Source of the DNA: Paenibacillus sp. UBA6285
GTDB taxonomy: Bacteria > Bacillota > Bacilli > Paenibacillales > Paenibacillaceae
Reading direction: 5' to 3'
NCBI GenBank assembly: GCA_002438345.1
Contig: DJUJ01000131.1
Coordinates: 19,072-25,053, forward strand
DNA: 5,982 bases
The first letter of the stretch is position 1; each line of letters begins with the position of its first letter. Below are positions 1 to 5,982 of the stretch, in pieces. Position numbers and translations under genes: made by a program. Under the pieces are notes generated by a model that saw nothing but the letters and a program-made list of their open reading frames with translations, searched no databases and had not been told where the DNA came from.

Positions 1-821
1 AGAAACGTTATGGAAAAATCGTTCAGGATGTGGATATGGTCCTAGTAGCTACTAGTACACCTGATTTTTCATTTCCCTCTGTAGCTTCTTTGATTCAAAA
101 TCGCTTAAATATTCCGCAGACAGCTGGAGCTATGGATTTGAGTGCAGCGTGCGCGGGTTTTGTATATGCACTTCATACGGCTCATAGCTATGTTGCATCA
201 GGGATGCACCGTAAGGTTCTGGTTATTGGTGCGGATACGATCTCCAAGATTACAGATTACACCGATCGTAGTACATGTATCCTTTTTGGGGATGGAGCCG
301 GAGCAGTGCTTGTGGAGATTGATGAGCAATCGACGGGATTTTTGGGCTTTCATCTAGCTAGTGATGGCGGTGGGGCGCATCATGTGTATCGCACAGGTCT
401 AGCCCACACTGTAAACAATATTGAATTAGTAGATACTCAAATGCTGGTACAGAATGGTCGCGAGGTATTTCGCTGGGCAGTCAGAACGGTTCCTCAAGGT
501 GTACAGCAGCTGCTTGAAAAAGCGAAAGTGAGTCTGGAGCAAGTAGACTGGTTTATTCCGCACAGCGCGAATATGCGGATGATTGAGCCGATTTGCGAAC
601 GAATGAACTATCCGATGGAGCAAGTGCTGCACAGTCTTGTGAATTTTGGGAACACTTCTGCTGCTACAATTCCCTTAGCCCTTGATTTGGGGATTCGCGA
701 GGGCAAAGTACAGAATGGGCAAAAGATTCTGATGTATGGCTTTGGTGCTGGCTTGACACAGGCGGGTCAACTTGTAGAGCTGAACTTAGATGAGCAGGTT
801 GGGAATCCTACTCCTTATTAA
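1..821 (+). CDS. fabH: 3-oxoacyl-ACP synthase III (FabH, FabHB/YhfB-like), 5' end outside window
   Basis: Condenses an acyl-CoA primer with malonyl-ACP to start fatty acid synthesis in the cytoplasm; Bacillus-type FabH enzymes favour branched primers. The frame is already open at the first full codon (base 3), so 272 residues are visible and roughly 60 N-terminal ones are missing; the GTG at 30 is only an internal Val codon. All three catalytic residues are present: Cys in SAACAGF (codon at 150), His in WFIPHSAN (codon at 561) and Asn in NFGNTSAA (codon at 651). The 30-residue His-Asn spacing equals that of E. coli FabH. The FGDGAGAVLVE glycine-rich motif and a C-terminal GFGAGLTQAG segment are also as expected. 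Stretches such as KRYGKIVQDVDMVLVATST, VQNGREVFRWAVRTVP and DWFIPHSANMRMIEPICE resemble Bacillus subtilis FabHB (YhfB) more than FabHA as I remember them, so this is probably the second FabH paralogue. No hairpin terminator is visible after the TAA at 819-821. Confidence 0.93.
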   Translation, partial: KRYGKIVQDVDMVLVATSTPDFSFPSVASLIQNRLNIPQTAGAMDLSAACAGFVYALHTAHSYVASGMHRKVLVIGADTISKITDYTDRSTCILFGDGAGAVLVEIDEQSTGFLGFHLASDGGGAHHVYRTGLAHTVNNIELVDTQMLVQNGREVFRWAVRTVPQGVQQLLEKAKVSLEQVDWFIPHSANMRMIEPICERMNYPMEQVLHSLVNFGNTSAATIPLALDLGIREGKVQNGQKILMYGFGAGLTQAGQLVELNLDEQVGNPTPY

Positions 822-850
822 AAAAATATCCAAAATCAGAAAAATATGTC

Positions 851-879
851 TTGAAATGCTAAAGGGGATGGGACATAAT
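851..879 (+). promoter_or_regulatory. sigma-A-type promoter of the GH81 gene
   Basis: TTGAAA (851-856) and CATAAT (874-879) each match the vegetative consensus at 5 of 6 positions and are separated by exactly 17 bases. The predicted transcription start, about base 886, falls inside the operator that begins at 883. The promoter lies 30 bases after the fabH stop codon. It looks intact even though the gene it should drive has lost its start. Confidence 0.6.
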
Positions 880-882
880 ATC

Positions 883-900
883 ATCGAAAGCGATTTCGAT
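883..900. promoter_or_regulatory. LacI-family operator, copy 1 (GH81 gene)
   Basis: The 18-bp site ATCGAAAGCGATTTCGAT is a near-perfect palindrome centred on CG, the usual design for LacI/GalR-family operators. One base pair breaks the symmetry (positions 8 and 11). It matches the site at 4728-4745 at 16 of 18 bases. It lies across the predicted transcription start, a position suited to repression. The likely ligand is the LacI-type protein encoded at 3470-4486, which is inference from proximity. A CcpA cre site is the main alternative, but both copies have C...G where the cre consensus has T...A at the outer conserved positions. Confidence 0.7.
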
Positions 901-962
901 TAGGCCATTCTGCTTCAGCAACGTTTCCCGATGCCAAAGTAGATGGTTTTAATGACTGGTTT

Positions 963-3383
963 GTGAAAGCGATTTATCAAAATGGTTCAAGCTCCATGAC
1001 AGCAACTTACGGCCATGGTTCGCCATTTATTTACTACACTTATGGAGGCGGAAATCCCGTCCTGAAGTTTTACACTCCACCAACTATATGGTCCGGAACC
1101 GCGACTAGCCCGGTACTAGGAATTACAATGGAAGGTGCACATTATGCACTGTTCGGTCCGACAGGTAGCACCTGGTCCGGAATCGGGACGACTGCTTTGA
1201 CGAACAATCTGAATGGAAAAAACTATTTTTCGATAGCGGTGCTCCCCGATAATACGGTGGCAACGCTAAATAAATTCAAGCAGTACGCATACTCCCACGT
1301 TACCGACTCTAAGATCAATTACTCCTATAACGCTGCGAGCAGCGAGGTATCCACTACCTTTACTTACACCACAACAGCCAAGGAAGGCAGCCAAAACGGC
1401 ACTATTTACGCCCTCTATCCACACCAATGGAAGAATACGACACAAACTTTACTACCCTACACTTATAACTCCGTACGTGGCACGATGAAGACTGGGGAAG
1501 GAACTTCTTTTACTACTAATATGAAGTTTACAGGTGTATTGCCCTCTCTTCCTGATAAAGGAAGCTACAACAAAACAACGCTAGGTAGTTATGTGAATGA
1601 AGAGGAAGCCTTAACTTACACCGGTGGCACTGACACCTATATCTTAGGCAAAAGATTGGGCAAGTTAGCGGTCCTGGCACCCATAGCAGATCAGGTAGGA
1701 GATACCACTGCAGCGAACCAGTTCCGGGGTGAAATCAAGAGCCGATTACAAGATTGGCTAAAGGCGAGCAATAGCAGCGGAAATCTGAAAAGTGAGAATC
1801 TTTTTTATTACAACAATAATTGGGGCACCTTGATTGGCTATCCGGCCAGTTTCGGAAGTGCGGATGAGCTGAATGATCATCATTTCCATTACGGTTATTT
1901 CATCAAAGCAGCCGCAGAGGTGGCACGTACCGATAAGACTTGGGCGGCCAACAATGCGCCAATGGTGAACCTGCTGATCCGCGACATCGCAAATTGGGAT
2001 CGCAGTGATACGATGTTCCCATTTCTGCGTAACTTTGATCCGTATGCAGGACATTCCTGGGCTTCGGGTCATGCCAAATTTGATGATGGTAACAATAACG
2101 AGTCTTCATCTGAAGCGATGAATGCTTGGACAGGATTGATTTTATGGGGGGAAGCTACAGATAATACAACCATTCGTGACCTCGGCATCTATCTTTACAC
2201 TACAGAAATGAATGCAATTAACGATTATTGGTTTGACGTTCAGGACAATACTCATCCGGTTTCTTACACACCTTCAGTTGTAACGATGATTTGGGGCGGC
2301 AAAGGTGCTAACGGAACATGGTTCACCGCTAATCCAGAGCAGGTGCACGGTATTAACTGGTTGCCGATTACAGGTGGATCACTATATCTGACTCATTATC
2401 CAAGCTATACTAACAAAAATTACAATGCCATGCTTGCGGAGAATGGCGGCAGTAACTGGGATATGTGGAGAGATCTGATCTGGATGTACAGGGCAATATC
2501 AAATCCAGCGGATGCTAAGGCTCAGTTCAGTTCAGGAATCGGCTCGATGGTTACCGGAGCCCCTGAAGGATCAGGGGGAACAGAGGGGGGCAACTCCAAA
2601 GCGAATACGTATCACTGGATTTACAATCTGGATGCGATGGGGAATGCGGATGGGGCGATAACAGCTAACTCCCCAACAGCAGCGGTGTTTAACAAAGGTG
2701 GAGTGAAGACCTACGTTGCATACAACTATACCAATGCTGAGAAGACAGTTACTTTCTCTGACGGTACAAGTGTTACAGTTCCAGCCAACAGCTTCAACAC
2801 TGGGAACGGTGGCGGAGGTGATACGTCGCCTCCTACAGCTCCAGCGAATCTTGCTTCTACCAGCAAGACATCTAGTAGCGTATCTCTGTCCTGGTCAGCT
2901 TCCACCGATAATGTGGGTGTGACAGGTTATACCATCTATTACAGCGGGGGTTCTCTTCCTGTGAATGGAACCACAGCGACGGTAAGTGGTTTATCACCAA
3001 ATACAGCTTACACCTTTACAGTAAAAGCCAAAGACGCGGCGGGTAATGAGTCTAGTGCTAGTAATGCCGTAACTGTGACAACAGACAGCAGTGGCGGAGG
3101 TGGCGGGGTGATCACTACGCCAGATTATAGTGTGCTGGTTACGAAGACGGGGACGACTGCTGCCAAAATTTCTTTTACCCCAACTACTTCCGCGCTCTAT
3201 GTGGATGTTCACTATACAATTAATAACGGCCAGCAGCTTAACTTGCGCATGACGTTGAATGGAGCAGCCTGGGAATACACGGTTAATGGAATTAGCTCCG
3301 GTCAGAGCTTGAAGTATTGGTTCACCTACGAGAAATCCGGTCCGCAGTACGATTCACCTCAATATACATTTACGATGGAATAA
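963..3383 (+). CDS. GH81 endo-beta-1,3-glucanase with FN3 and CBM56, 5'-truncated (possible pseudogene)
   Basis: GH81 enzymes hydrolyse internal beta-1,3-glucosidic bonds with inversion and are normally secreted. Numbering from the GTG at 963 (806 residues), the GH81 part spans about 1-610. NDHHFHYGYF carries the likely catalytic acid Asp305, and NNNESSSEAMNAW carries the Glu380/Glu384 pair; spacing agrees with the family. A Gly-rich linker leads to an FN3 domain (about 621-706), a second poly-Gly linker (711-715), and a CBM56 beta-1,3-glucan-binding module (about 721-806). The frame is open upstream to 879 (stop at 876-878), and residues reading LGHSASATFPDAKVDGFNDWF (from 900) look like genuine GH81 sequence. 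There is no signal peptide, no in-frame ATG before 996, and no Shine-Dalgarno before the GTG at 963 or the ATG at 996, so neither is a credible start. Roughly 100-150 N-terminal residues seem to be missing. Family assignment is strong; production of a working protein is doubtful. Its 3' end faces the regulator gene. Confidence 0.85.
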   Translation: MKAIYQNGSSSMTATYGHGSPFIYYTYGGGNPVLKFYTPPTIWSGTATSPVLGITMEGAHYALFGPTGSTWSGIGTTALTNNLNGKNYFSIAVLPDNTVATLNKFKQYAYSHVTDSKINYSYNAASSEVSTTFTYTTTAKEGSQNGTIYALYPHQWKNTTQTLLPYTYNSVRGTMKTGEGTSFTTNMKFTGVLPSLPDKGSYNKTTLGSYVNEEEALTYTGGTDTYILGKRLGKLAVLAPIADQVGDTTAANQFRGEIKSRLQDWLKASNSSGNLKSENLFYYNNNWGTLIGYPASFGSADELNDHHFHYGYFIKAAAEVARTDKTWAANNAPMVNLLIRDIANWDRSDTMFPFLRNFDPYAGHSWASGHAKFDDGNNNESSSEAMNAWTGLILWGEATDNTTIRDLGIYLYTTEMNAINDYWFDVQDNTHPVSYTPSVVTMIWGGKGANGTWFTANPEQVHGINWLPITGGSLYLTHYPSYTNKNYNAMLAENGGSNWDMWRDLIWMYRAISNPADAKAQFSSGIGSMVTGAPEGSGGTEGGNSKANTYHWIYNLDAMGNADGAITANSPTAAVFNKGGVKTYVAYNYTNAEKTVTFSDGTSVTVPANSFNTGNGGGGDTSPPTAPANLASTSKTSSSVSLSWSASTDNVGVTGYTIYYSGGSLPVNGTTATVSGLSPNTAYTFTVKAKDAAGNESSASNAVTVTTDSSGGGGGVITTPDYSVLVTKTGTTAAKISFTPTTSALYVDVHYTINNGQQLNLRMTLNGAAWEYTVNGISSGQSLKYWFTYEKSGPQYDSPQYTFTME

Positions 3384-3399
3384 AAATTAGAAACGAAGC

Positions 3400-3433
3400 A
3401 GCGCCATCAGCTGAGTAATCAACTGACGGCGCT
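3400..3433. terminator. hairpin between convergent genes
   Basis: AGCGCC (3400-3405) pairs with GGCGCT (3428-3433); after one A-C mismatch, TCAG (3407-3410) pairs with CTGA (3423-3426), leaving a 12-base loop. It lies 16 bases past the glucanase stop and 37 bases past the regulator stop. Neither side has a clean T run. The minus-strand side is the more T-rich (the complement of 3381-3395), so it may serve the regulator better than the glucanase. Termination function is inferred from position and shape. Confidence 0.55.
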
Positions 3434-3469
3434 ACTTGTGTTGCTCTATGTAATCATTTGTATTGTTCT

Positions 3470-4486
3470 TTAAGCGTTCAATAGACTTCCGCAGGATTCG
3501 CGTACAACAAGTACGGGCTCTACCACGAATGAACCGCCACCTGACTGATTGTGAATCAAATCATAGAGCATACGGGCAGCGAGGATACCAAGACGTTCTT
3601 TGTTCTGGCGGATGGTCGACAGTTTTGGACTGGTATATTTGCAGGCTTCAATGTCGTCACACCCGATAATGGCAATATCTTCAGGAACACGGAGACCGTG
3701 TTCTTTCAAAGCCCGGATCGCTCCAAGAGCCAGCATATCAGAAGCCGCAAAAAGGGCTTTTGGTAAATTTTCGGTCTGAATTAATTGCTGCATGGCTGCA
3801 TAGCCGCTAGGCTCAAAGAAATCATCGCCATGAACAAACCACTGACGGTTTAAAGTGAGGCCGAAGCTTTCAATGGCTTTGACATATCCTGATTCCCGCA
3901 GGTTGGAGATATCCGAATCAGCGGTACTTCCAATGAATCCAAGCTCTCTATAGCCGAGTAGATAAAAATGCTCCACAACCTTGGATGAAACCTGAAAGTT
4001 ATCCGACATCACAAAACCGGATTTTTTTCCCTTTAGCTCGAGATCTACCCCAATACAAGGAATGCTGCTCATATCCAGATCGCGGATGGTAGGCTCCATC
4101 TTTTGTCCAGAAATAATGACGCATCCATCCACATTAAAATGAACAGATCGGGCGAAGTAATCACCGCTGCTGATAAATTTCTCGTTGGAAAAGAAAATGA
4201 GATCGTAGCCCAGAACTCCCATCTGCTTCTTAAAGGAATTTAGCACTTCTACGAAAAAGGGATGCGTAAATTCGACATTAAGCTCGCCAGCGAAAATAAC
4301 CCCGATCAGATTCGACTTCTTAGTTGCGAGTGTCTTGGCGGAGTTGGAAGGTGAATATCCGGTTTGTTCGATGATCTCCAAAACCCTTTGCTTGGTCTTT
4401 TCGGAAACATCGCTGTAATTGTTCATAATTTTCGAAACGGTTGAGACAGAAACGCCTGCCATTTCGGCAATCATTTTGATATTCAT
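3470..4486 (-). CDS. LacI/GalR-family transcriptional regulator
   Basis: A cytoplasmic sugar-responsive DNA-binding protein, 338 residues, the usual LacI-family length. The N-terminal helix-turn-helix spans about residues 4-23 (KMIAEMAGVSVSTVSKIMNN) with recognition-helix residues Val14 and Ser15 at the specificity positions. The hinge region SAKTLATKKSN (about 49-59) follows. The rest is a periplasmic-binding-protein-like effector domain, with family-typical ASDMLALGAIRALKEHGLRVPEDIAIIGCDD and a closing STIRQNKERLGILAARMLYDLI segment. The ATG at 4484-4486 is the only sensible start, although its best Shine-Dalgarno (complement of 4501-4507, GGAGGGT) is 14 bases away. It converges on the GH81 gene and diverges from the SLH gene, both of which carry a matching LacI-type operator, so it is the likely repressor of both. 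The inducer cannot be read from the sequence; a laminari-oligosaccharide or related glucoside is an inference from context. Confidence 0.93.
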   Translation of the reverse strand: MNIKMIAEMAGVSVSTVSKIMNNYSDVSEKTKQRVLEIIEQTGYSPSNSAKTLATKKSNLIGVIFAGELNVEFTHPFFVEVLNSFKKQMGVLGYDLIFFSNEKFISSGDYFARSVHFNVDGCVIISGQKMEPTIRDLDMSSIPCIGVDLELKGKKSGFVMSDNFQVSSKVVEHFYLLGYRELGFIGSTADSDISNLRESGYVKAIESFGLTLNRQWFVHGDDFFEPSGYAAMQQLIQTENLPKALFAASDMLALGAIRALKEHGLRVPEDIAIIGCDDIEACKYTSPKLSTIRQNKERLGILAARMLYDLIHNQSGGGSFVVEPVLVVRESCGSLLNA

Positions 4487-4500
4487 ATGTAATATAAGCC

Positions 4501-4507
4501 ACCCTCC
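4501..4507 (-). promoter_or_regulatory. distant Shine-Dalgarno of the regulator gene
   Basis: On the minus strand this reads GGAGGGT, a strong anti-16S match, but 14 bases separate it from the ATG at 4486, compared with the usual 5-10. No in-frame ATG, GTG or TTG lies between them, so either translation of the repressor is weak or an unusual start is used. Confidence 0.5.
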
Positions 4508-4599
4508 GCTTAATAGTTGGAATATGGGGAAAAGACTGTAGTAGAGCGGTTATTTGTGAGTTTTTTTGAATAGAGTGAAGAAAAAAATCAGTTATTTCA

Positions 4600-4628
4600 A
4601 GTCTATTCTTATTGCCGAAACAAGTCAA
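4600..4628 (-). promoter_or_regulatory. candidate promoter of the LacI-family gene
   Basis: On the minus strand, TTGACT (4628-4623) and TAGACT (4605-4600) are separated by 17 bases, with 5/6 and 4/6 matches to the sigma-A consensus. The predicted start near 4593 would give a leader of about 107 bases. A perfect TATAAT also occurs on the minus strand at 4690-4685 but has only a poor -35 partner, so it is the second choice. No full copy of the operator overlaps this promoter, so strong autorepression is not evident. Confidence 0.45.
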
Positions 4629-4692
4629 ACAGATATTTTAACGATGAGAAATACTCCAAAATATCAAATGTAAAAAAATTCAAAATTATATC

Positions 4693-4721
4693 TTTACAAA
4701 AATAGAAATTTAAGTAACAAT
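4693..4721 (+). promoter_or_regulatory. candidate promoter of the SLH-protein gene
   Basis: TTTACA (4693-4698, 5/6) and AACAAT (4716-4721, 4/6) are 17 bases apart. The predicted start near 4728 coincides with the first base of the operator, the same arrangement as at the GH81 promoter. The leader to the ATG at 4795 would be about 67 bases. The -10 match is modest, and a weaker pair TTGTCG (4726-4731) with TAACTT (4749-4754) overlaps the operator and is an alternative. Confidence 0.4.
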
Positions 4722-4727
4722 AGCTTT

Positions 4728-4745
4728 GTCGAAACCGATTTCGAT
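4728..4745. promoter_or_regulatory. LacI-family operator, copy 2 (SLH gene)
   Basis: GTCGAAACCGATTTCGAT, an imperfect CG-centred palindrome, differs from copy 1 at only two bases (the first and the eighth). It lies 49 bases before the ATG of the SLH gene and 241 bases before the divergent regulator's start codon. Its position at the predicted transcription start fits repression of the SLH gene by the neighbouring LacI-type protein. Confidence 0.7.
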
Positions 4746-4794
4746 TTTTAACTTGAATTACGAATATTACGAAACTCGAGGAGTGATGTTTAGG

Positions 4795-5982
4795 ATGAAG
4801 AGGAATTTCACAGCAGCATTAGCTGCTATGCTCCTTGTCACCGGGTTGCTATCACCGGTTGGGAGCATGAATGCTTCAGCGGCAGAGGCATTAAAGGCAA
4901 ACTCACCTGATTCAGCGGCAAAGAAAGTGGGAAATGCAACACTCGATGTGTTGAAAGCGTTTACGGATGTATCTCCAAGCCATTGGGCTACAGGTCCATT
5001 ACAACGTTGGAGCGCAAATGGGATTATTAGTGGATATGACGATGGATCGTTTCGACCGGGGAAGGAAGTCACGAAGGCAGAGTTCGCGGTTATTATGAAT
5101 CGTATATTTAATTATCAGGAGCAATCGGATAAGCTTCCAGCTGATGTCCTGGCTACAGACTGGTATAAAAGTGATATTGCCAAAGGGATTGCAGCTGGAT
5201 ATTTAAACAGTGATAAGAATAACAATATTTATCCTTCACGTGCGCTTTCGCGTGCTGAGGCGGCGCTATCCTTGGAGAAAGTGTTTCGTTTCAATACGGA
5301 CAAAAGTAGCACAGCAGCATTCACTGATCTGAACAGAGTCAGCGATGAAACTACGAAAGCGATAGCAGCCCTATCGAGTGCTGGCTTTATTAAAGGTTAT
5401 CCTGGAGGTTTGTTTAAGCCTGAGGGCGGAATTACACGTGCAGAGCTAGCTCAGCTTGCTGATCGAATGGTTTCGGGAATCATCCTAAAATCTGGAGAGA
5501 CTTCGCTTGGAACAGTAAAGGGCAATGTAGTCATTAATCATGCCGATGTGGTTCTTAAAGATACTGTTATCCAAGGCAATCTTTATTTAACGGAGGGGAT
5601 TGCCGAAGGGAATGCGAAGCTTGAAGGTGTAAAGGTAACAGGGACTACGTTTGTACGAGGTGGCGGTGAGCAGAGTATTGGCTTACACAATACTTCTCTT
5701 GGGCCGCTTCAAGTAGCCAAACCTAACGGCAAGGTTCGAATTTATGCCAGCGGTTCAACAGCTGTGGGTACTGTGCAGCTGCAATCTGGGGCTATCTTGG
5801 AAGAGAGTAGCGATCTTACGGGGGCAGGCTTTGGGGATGTTGTGATGAACGCGGTTCCCCATAATATCTCACTTCGAGGGGTATTTGCAGCGGTTAGCTC
5901 AGCAGACTCAGCAGTCAGCGGTTCTTTGTTAAGAATCTTTGGAACTGTCGGCAGTCTTACTGTGGGCAGCCCGACCCAATAT
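4795..5982 (+). CDS. SLH-domain cell-surface protein with beta-helix-like region, 3' end outside window
   Basis: The frame is open to the window end, giving 396 residues with no stop. The ATG at 4795 is preferred: GAGGAG (4778-4783) lies 11 bases upstream, whereas in-frame GTG 4783 and ATG 4786 overlap or abut it. Residues 1-30 form a signal peptide (MKRN, hydrophobic core 7-22, cleavage near ASA29-A30). Three S-layer homology repeats follow: about 56-107 (FTDVSPSHWA, TKAE at 93-96), 114-166 (SRAE at 152-155) and 176-226 (TRAE at 214-217). These repeats anchor proteins to pyruvylated secondary cell-wall polymer. From about 239 the sequence is rich in short beta strands (GTVKGNVVI, VVLKDTVIQGNLYL, KLEGVKVTGTTFVRGGG, KVRIYASGST), suggesting a right-handed beta-helix. 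This resembles the CBM54-type module that follows SLH repeats in some GH16 laminarinases, from memory only. No catalytic domain is visible in the window. The operator in front links it to the LacI-type regulator. It may be a surface glucanase, a glucan-binding protein or an unrelated SLH protein. Confidence 0.9.
   Translation, partial: MKRNFTAALAAMLLVTGLLSPVGSMNASAAEALKANSPDSAAKKVGNATLDVLKAFTDVSPSHWATGPLQRWSANGIISGYDDGSFRPGKEVTKAEFAVIMNRIFNYQEQSDKLPADVLATDWYKSDIAKGIAAGYLNSDKNNNIYPSRALSRAEAALSLEKVFRFNTDKSSTAAFTDLNRVSDETTKAIAALSSAGFIKGYPGGLFKPEGGITRAELAQLADRMVSGIILKSGETSLGTVKGNVVINHADVVLKDTVIQGNLYLTEGIAEGNAKLEGVKVTGTTFVRGGGEQSIGLHNTSLGPLQVAKPNGKVRIYASGSTAVGTVQLQSGAILEESSDLTGAGFGDVVMNAVPHNISLRGVFAAVSSADSAVSGSLLRIFGTVGSLTVGSPTQY

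Larger units (their letters stand above)
4487..4794. other. divergent control region, no gene
   Basis: These 308 AT-rich bases separate the LacI-type gene from the SLH gene. They hold both promoter candidates, operator copy 2 and both ribosome binding sites. A 7-base inverted repeat, GAATAGA (4568-4574) and TCTATTC (4602-4608), spans the predicted start of the regulator transcript; its 27-base separation makes a function uncertain. No convincing small gene or RNA was found here. Confidence 0.6.

Noticed and set aside
30..32. GTG as a start codon for the FabH gene
   Set aside because: The frame is open upstream, with family-like residues before it, and a FabH starting here would lack its N-terminal ~70 residues; it is an internal Val codon.
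883..900. CcpA catabolite-repression (cre) site
   Set aside because: The CG core fits, but the outer conserved T and A are replaced by C and G in both copies, pointing to a different LacI-family protein. Weak CcpA binding cannot be excluded.
868..903. Eleven-codon leader peptide (ATG at 868, TAG at 901-903) after GGGG, overlapping the operator
   Set aside because: The purine run abuts the ATG without proper spacing, most of its sequence is operator, and the predicted transcript starts downstream of its ATG.
1758..2109. Minus-strand reading frames within the glucanase
   Set aside because: They are antisense to conserved GH81 catalytic-domain codons and have no ribosome binding site or recognisable product.
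4434..4449. Third operator-like sequence (TCGAAACGGTTGAGAC) inside the regulator gene
   Set aside because: Only the left half matches, and these bases encode the conserved helix-turn-helix VSTVS segment, so the similarity is probably due to coding.
4320..4628. 102-codon minus-strand reading frame overlapping the regulator start
   Set aside because: It overlaps the well-supported helix-turn-helix coding region in another frame and resembles no known family.
4767..5072. 101-codon minus-strand reading frame
   Set aside because: It is the antisense shadow of the SLH protein's signal peptide and first repeat.

Overview
The window looks like chromosomal DNA of a Firmicute close to Paenibacillus. 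The evidence is a FabHB-type ketoacyl-ACP synthase, purine-rich Shine-Dalgarno sequences, an S-layer-homology (SLH) protein, and a GH81 glucanase ending in FN3 and CBM56 modules. Genus assignment is inference from protein style, not from a search.

Layout. Bases 1-821 (+) hold the 3' part of a FabH gene whose first ~60 codons lie outside the window. Bases 822-962 hold a sigma-A-type promoter (851-879), an 18-bp operator (883-900) and then, with no room for a leader or ribosome binding site, the interior of a GH81 endo-beta-1,3-glucanase that runs to 3383 (+). A hairpin at 3400-3433 lies between this gene and the convergent LacI-family regulator (3470-4486, -). Bases 4487-4794 form a divergent control region with promoter candidates in both directions and a second copy of the operator (4728-4745). 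From 4795 (+) an SLH-domain surface protein runs off the right edge: signal peptide, three SLH repeats, then a beta-helix-like region.

How the genes fit together. The two operators share 16 of 18 bases and sit at the predicted transcription starts of the glucanase and of the SLH gene, on either side of the LacI-type gene. The simplest reading is a small local regulon for beta-1,3-glucan (laminarin, fungal wall or curdlan-like) use: a secreted GH81 enzyme, a cell-surface SLH protein that may itself be a glucanase or glucan binder, and a repressor released by a glucan-derived sugar. The ligand and the function of the SLH protein are inferred.

Most notable. The GH81 gene appears to have lost its 5' end. 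Promoter and operator are intact, but signal peptide, start codon, ribosome binding site and the first part of the N-terminal domain are missing, and the operator abuts codons that belong well inside the family. The rest of the frame, including the catalytic residues, is open and well conserved. This is either a recent deletion that silenced the enzyme or an assembly artefact.
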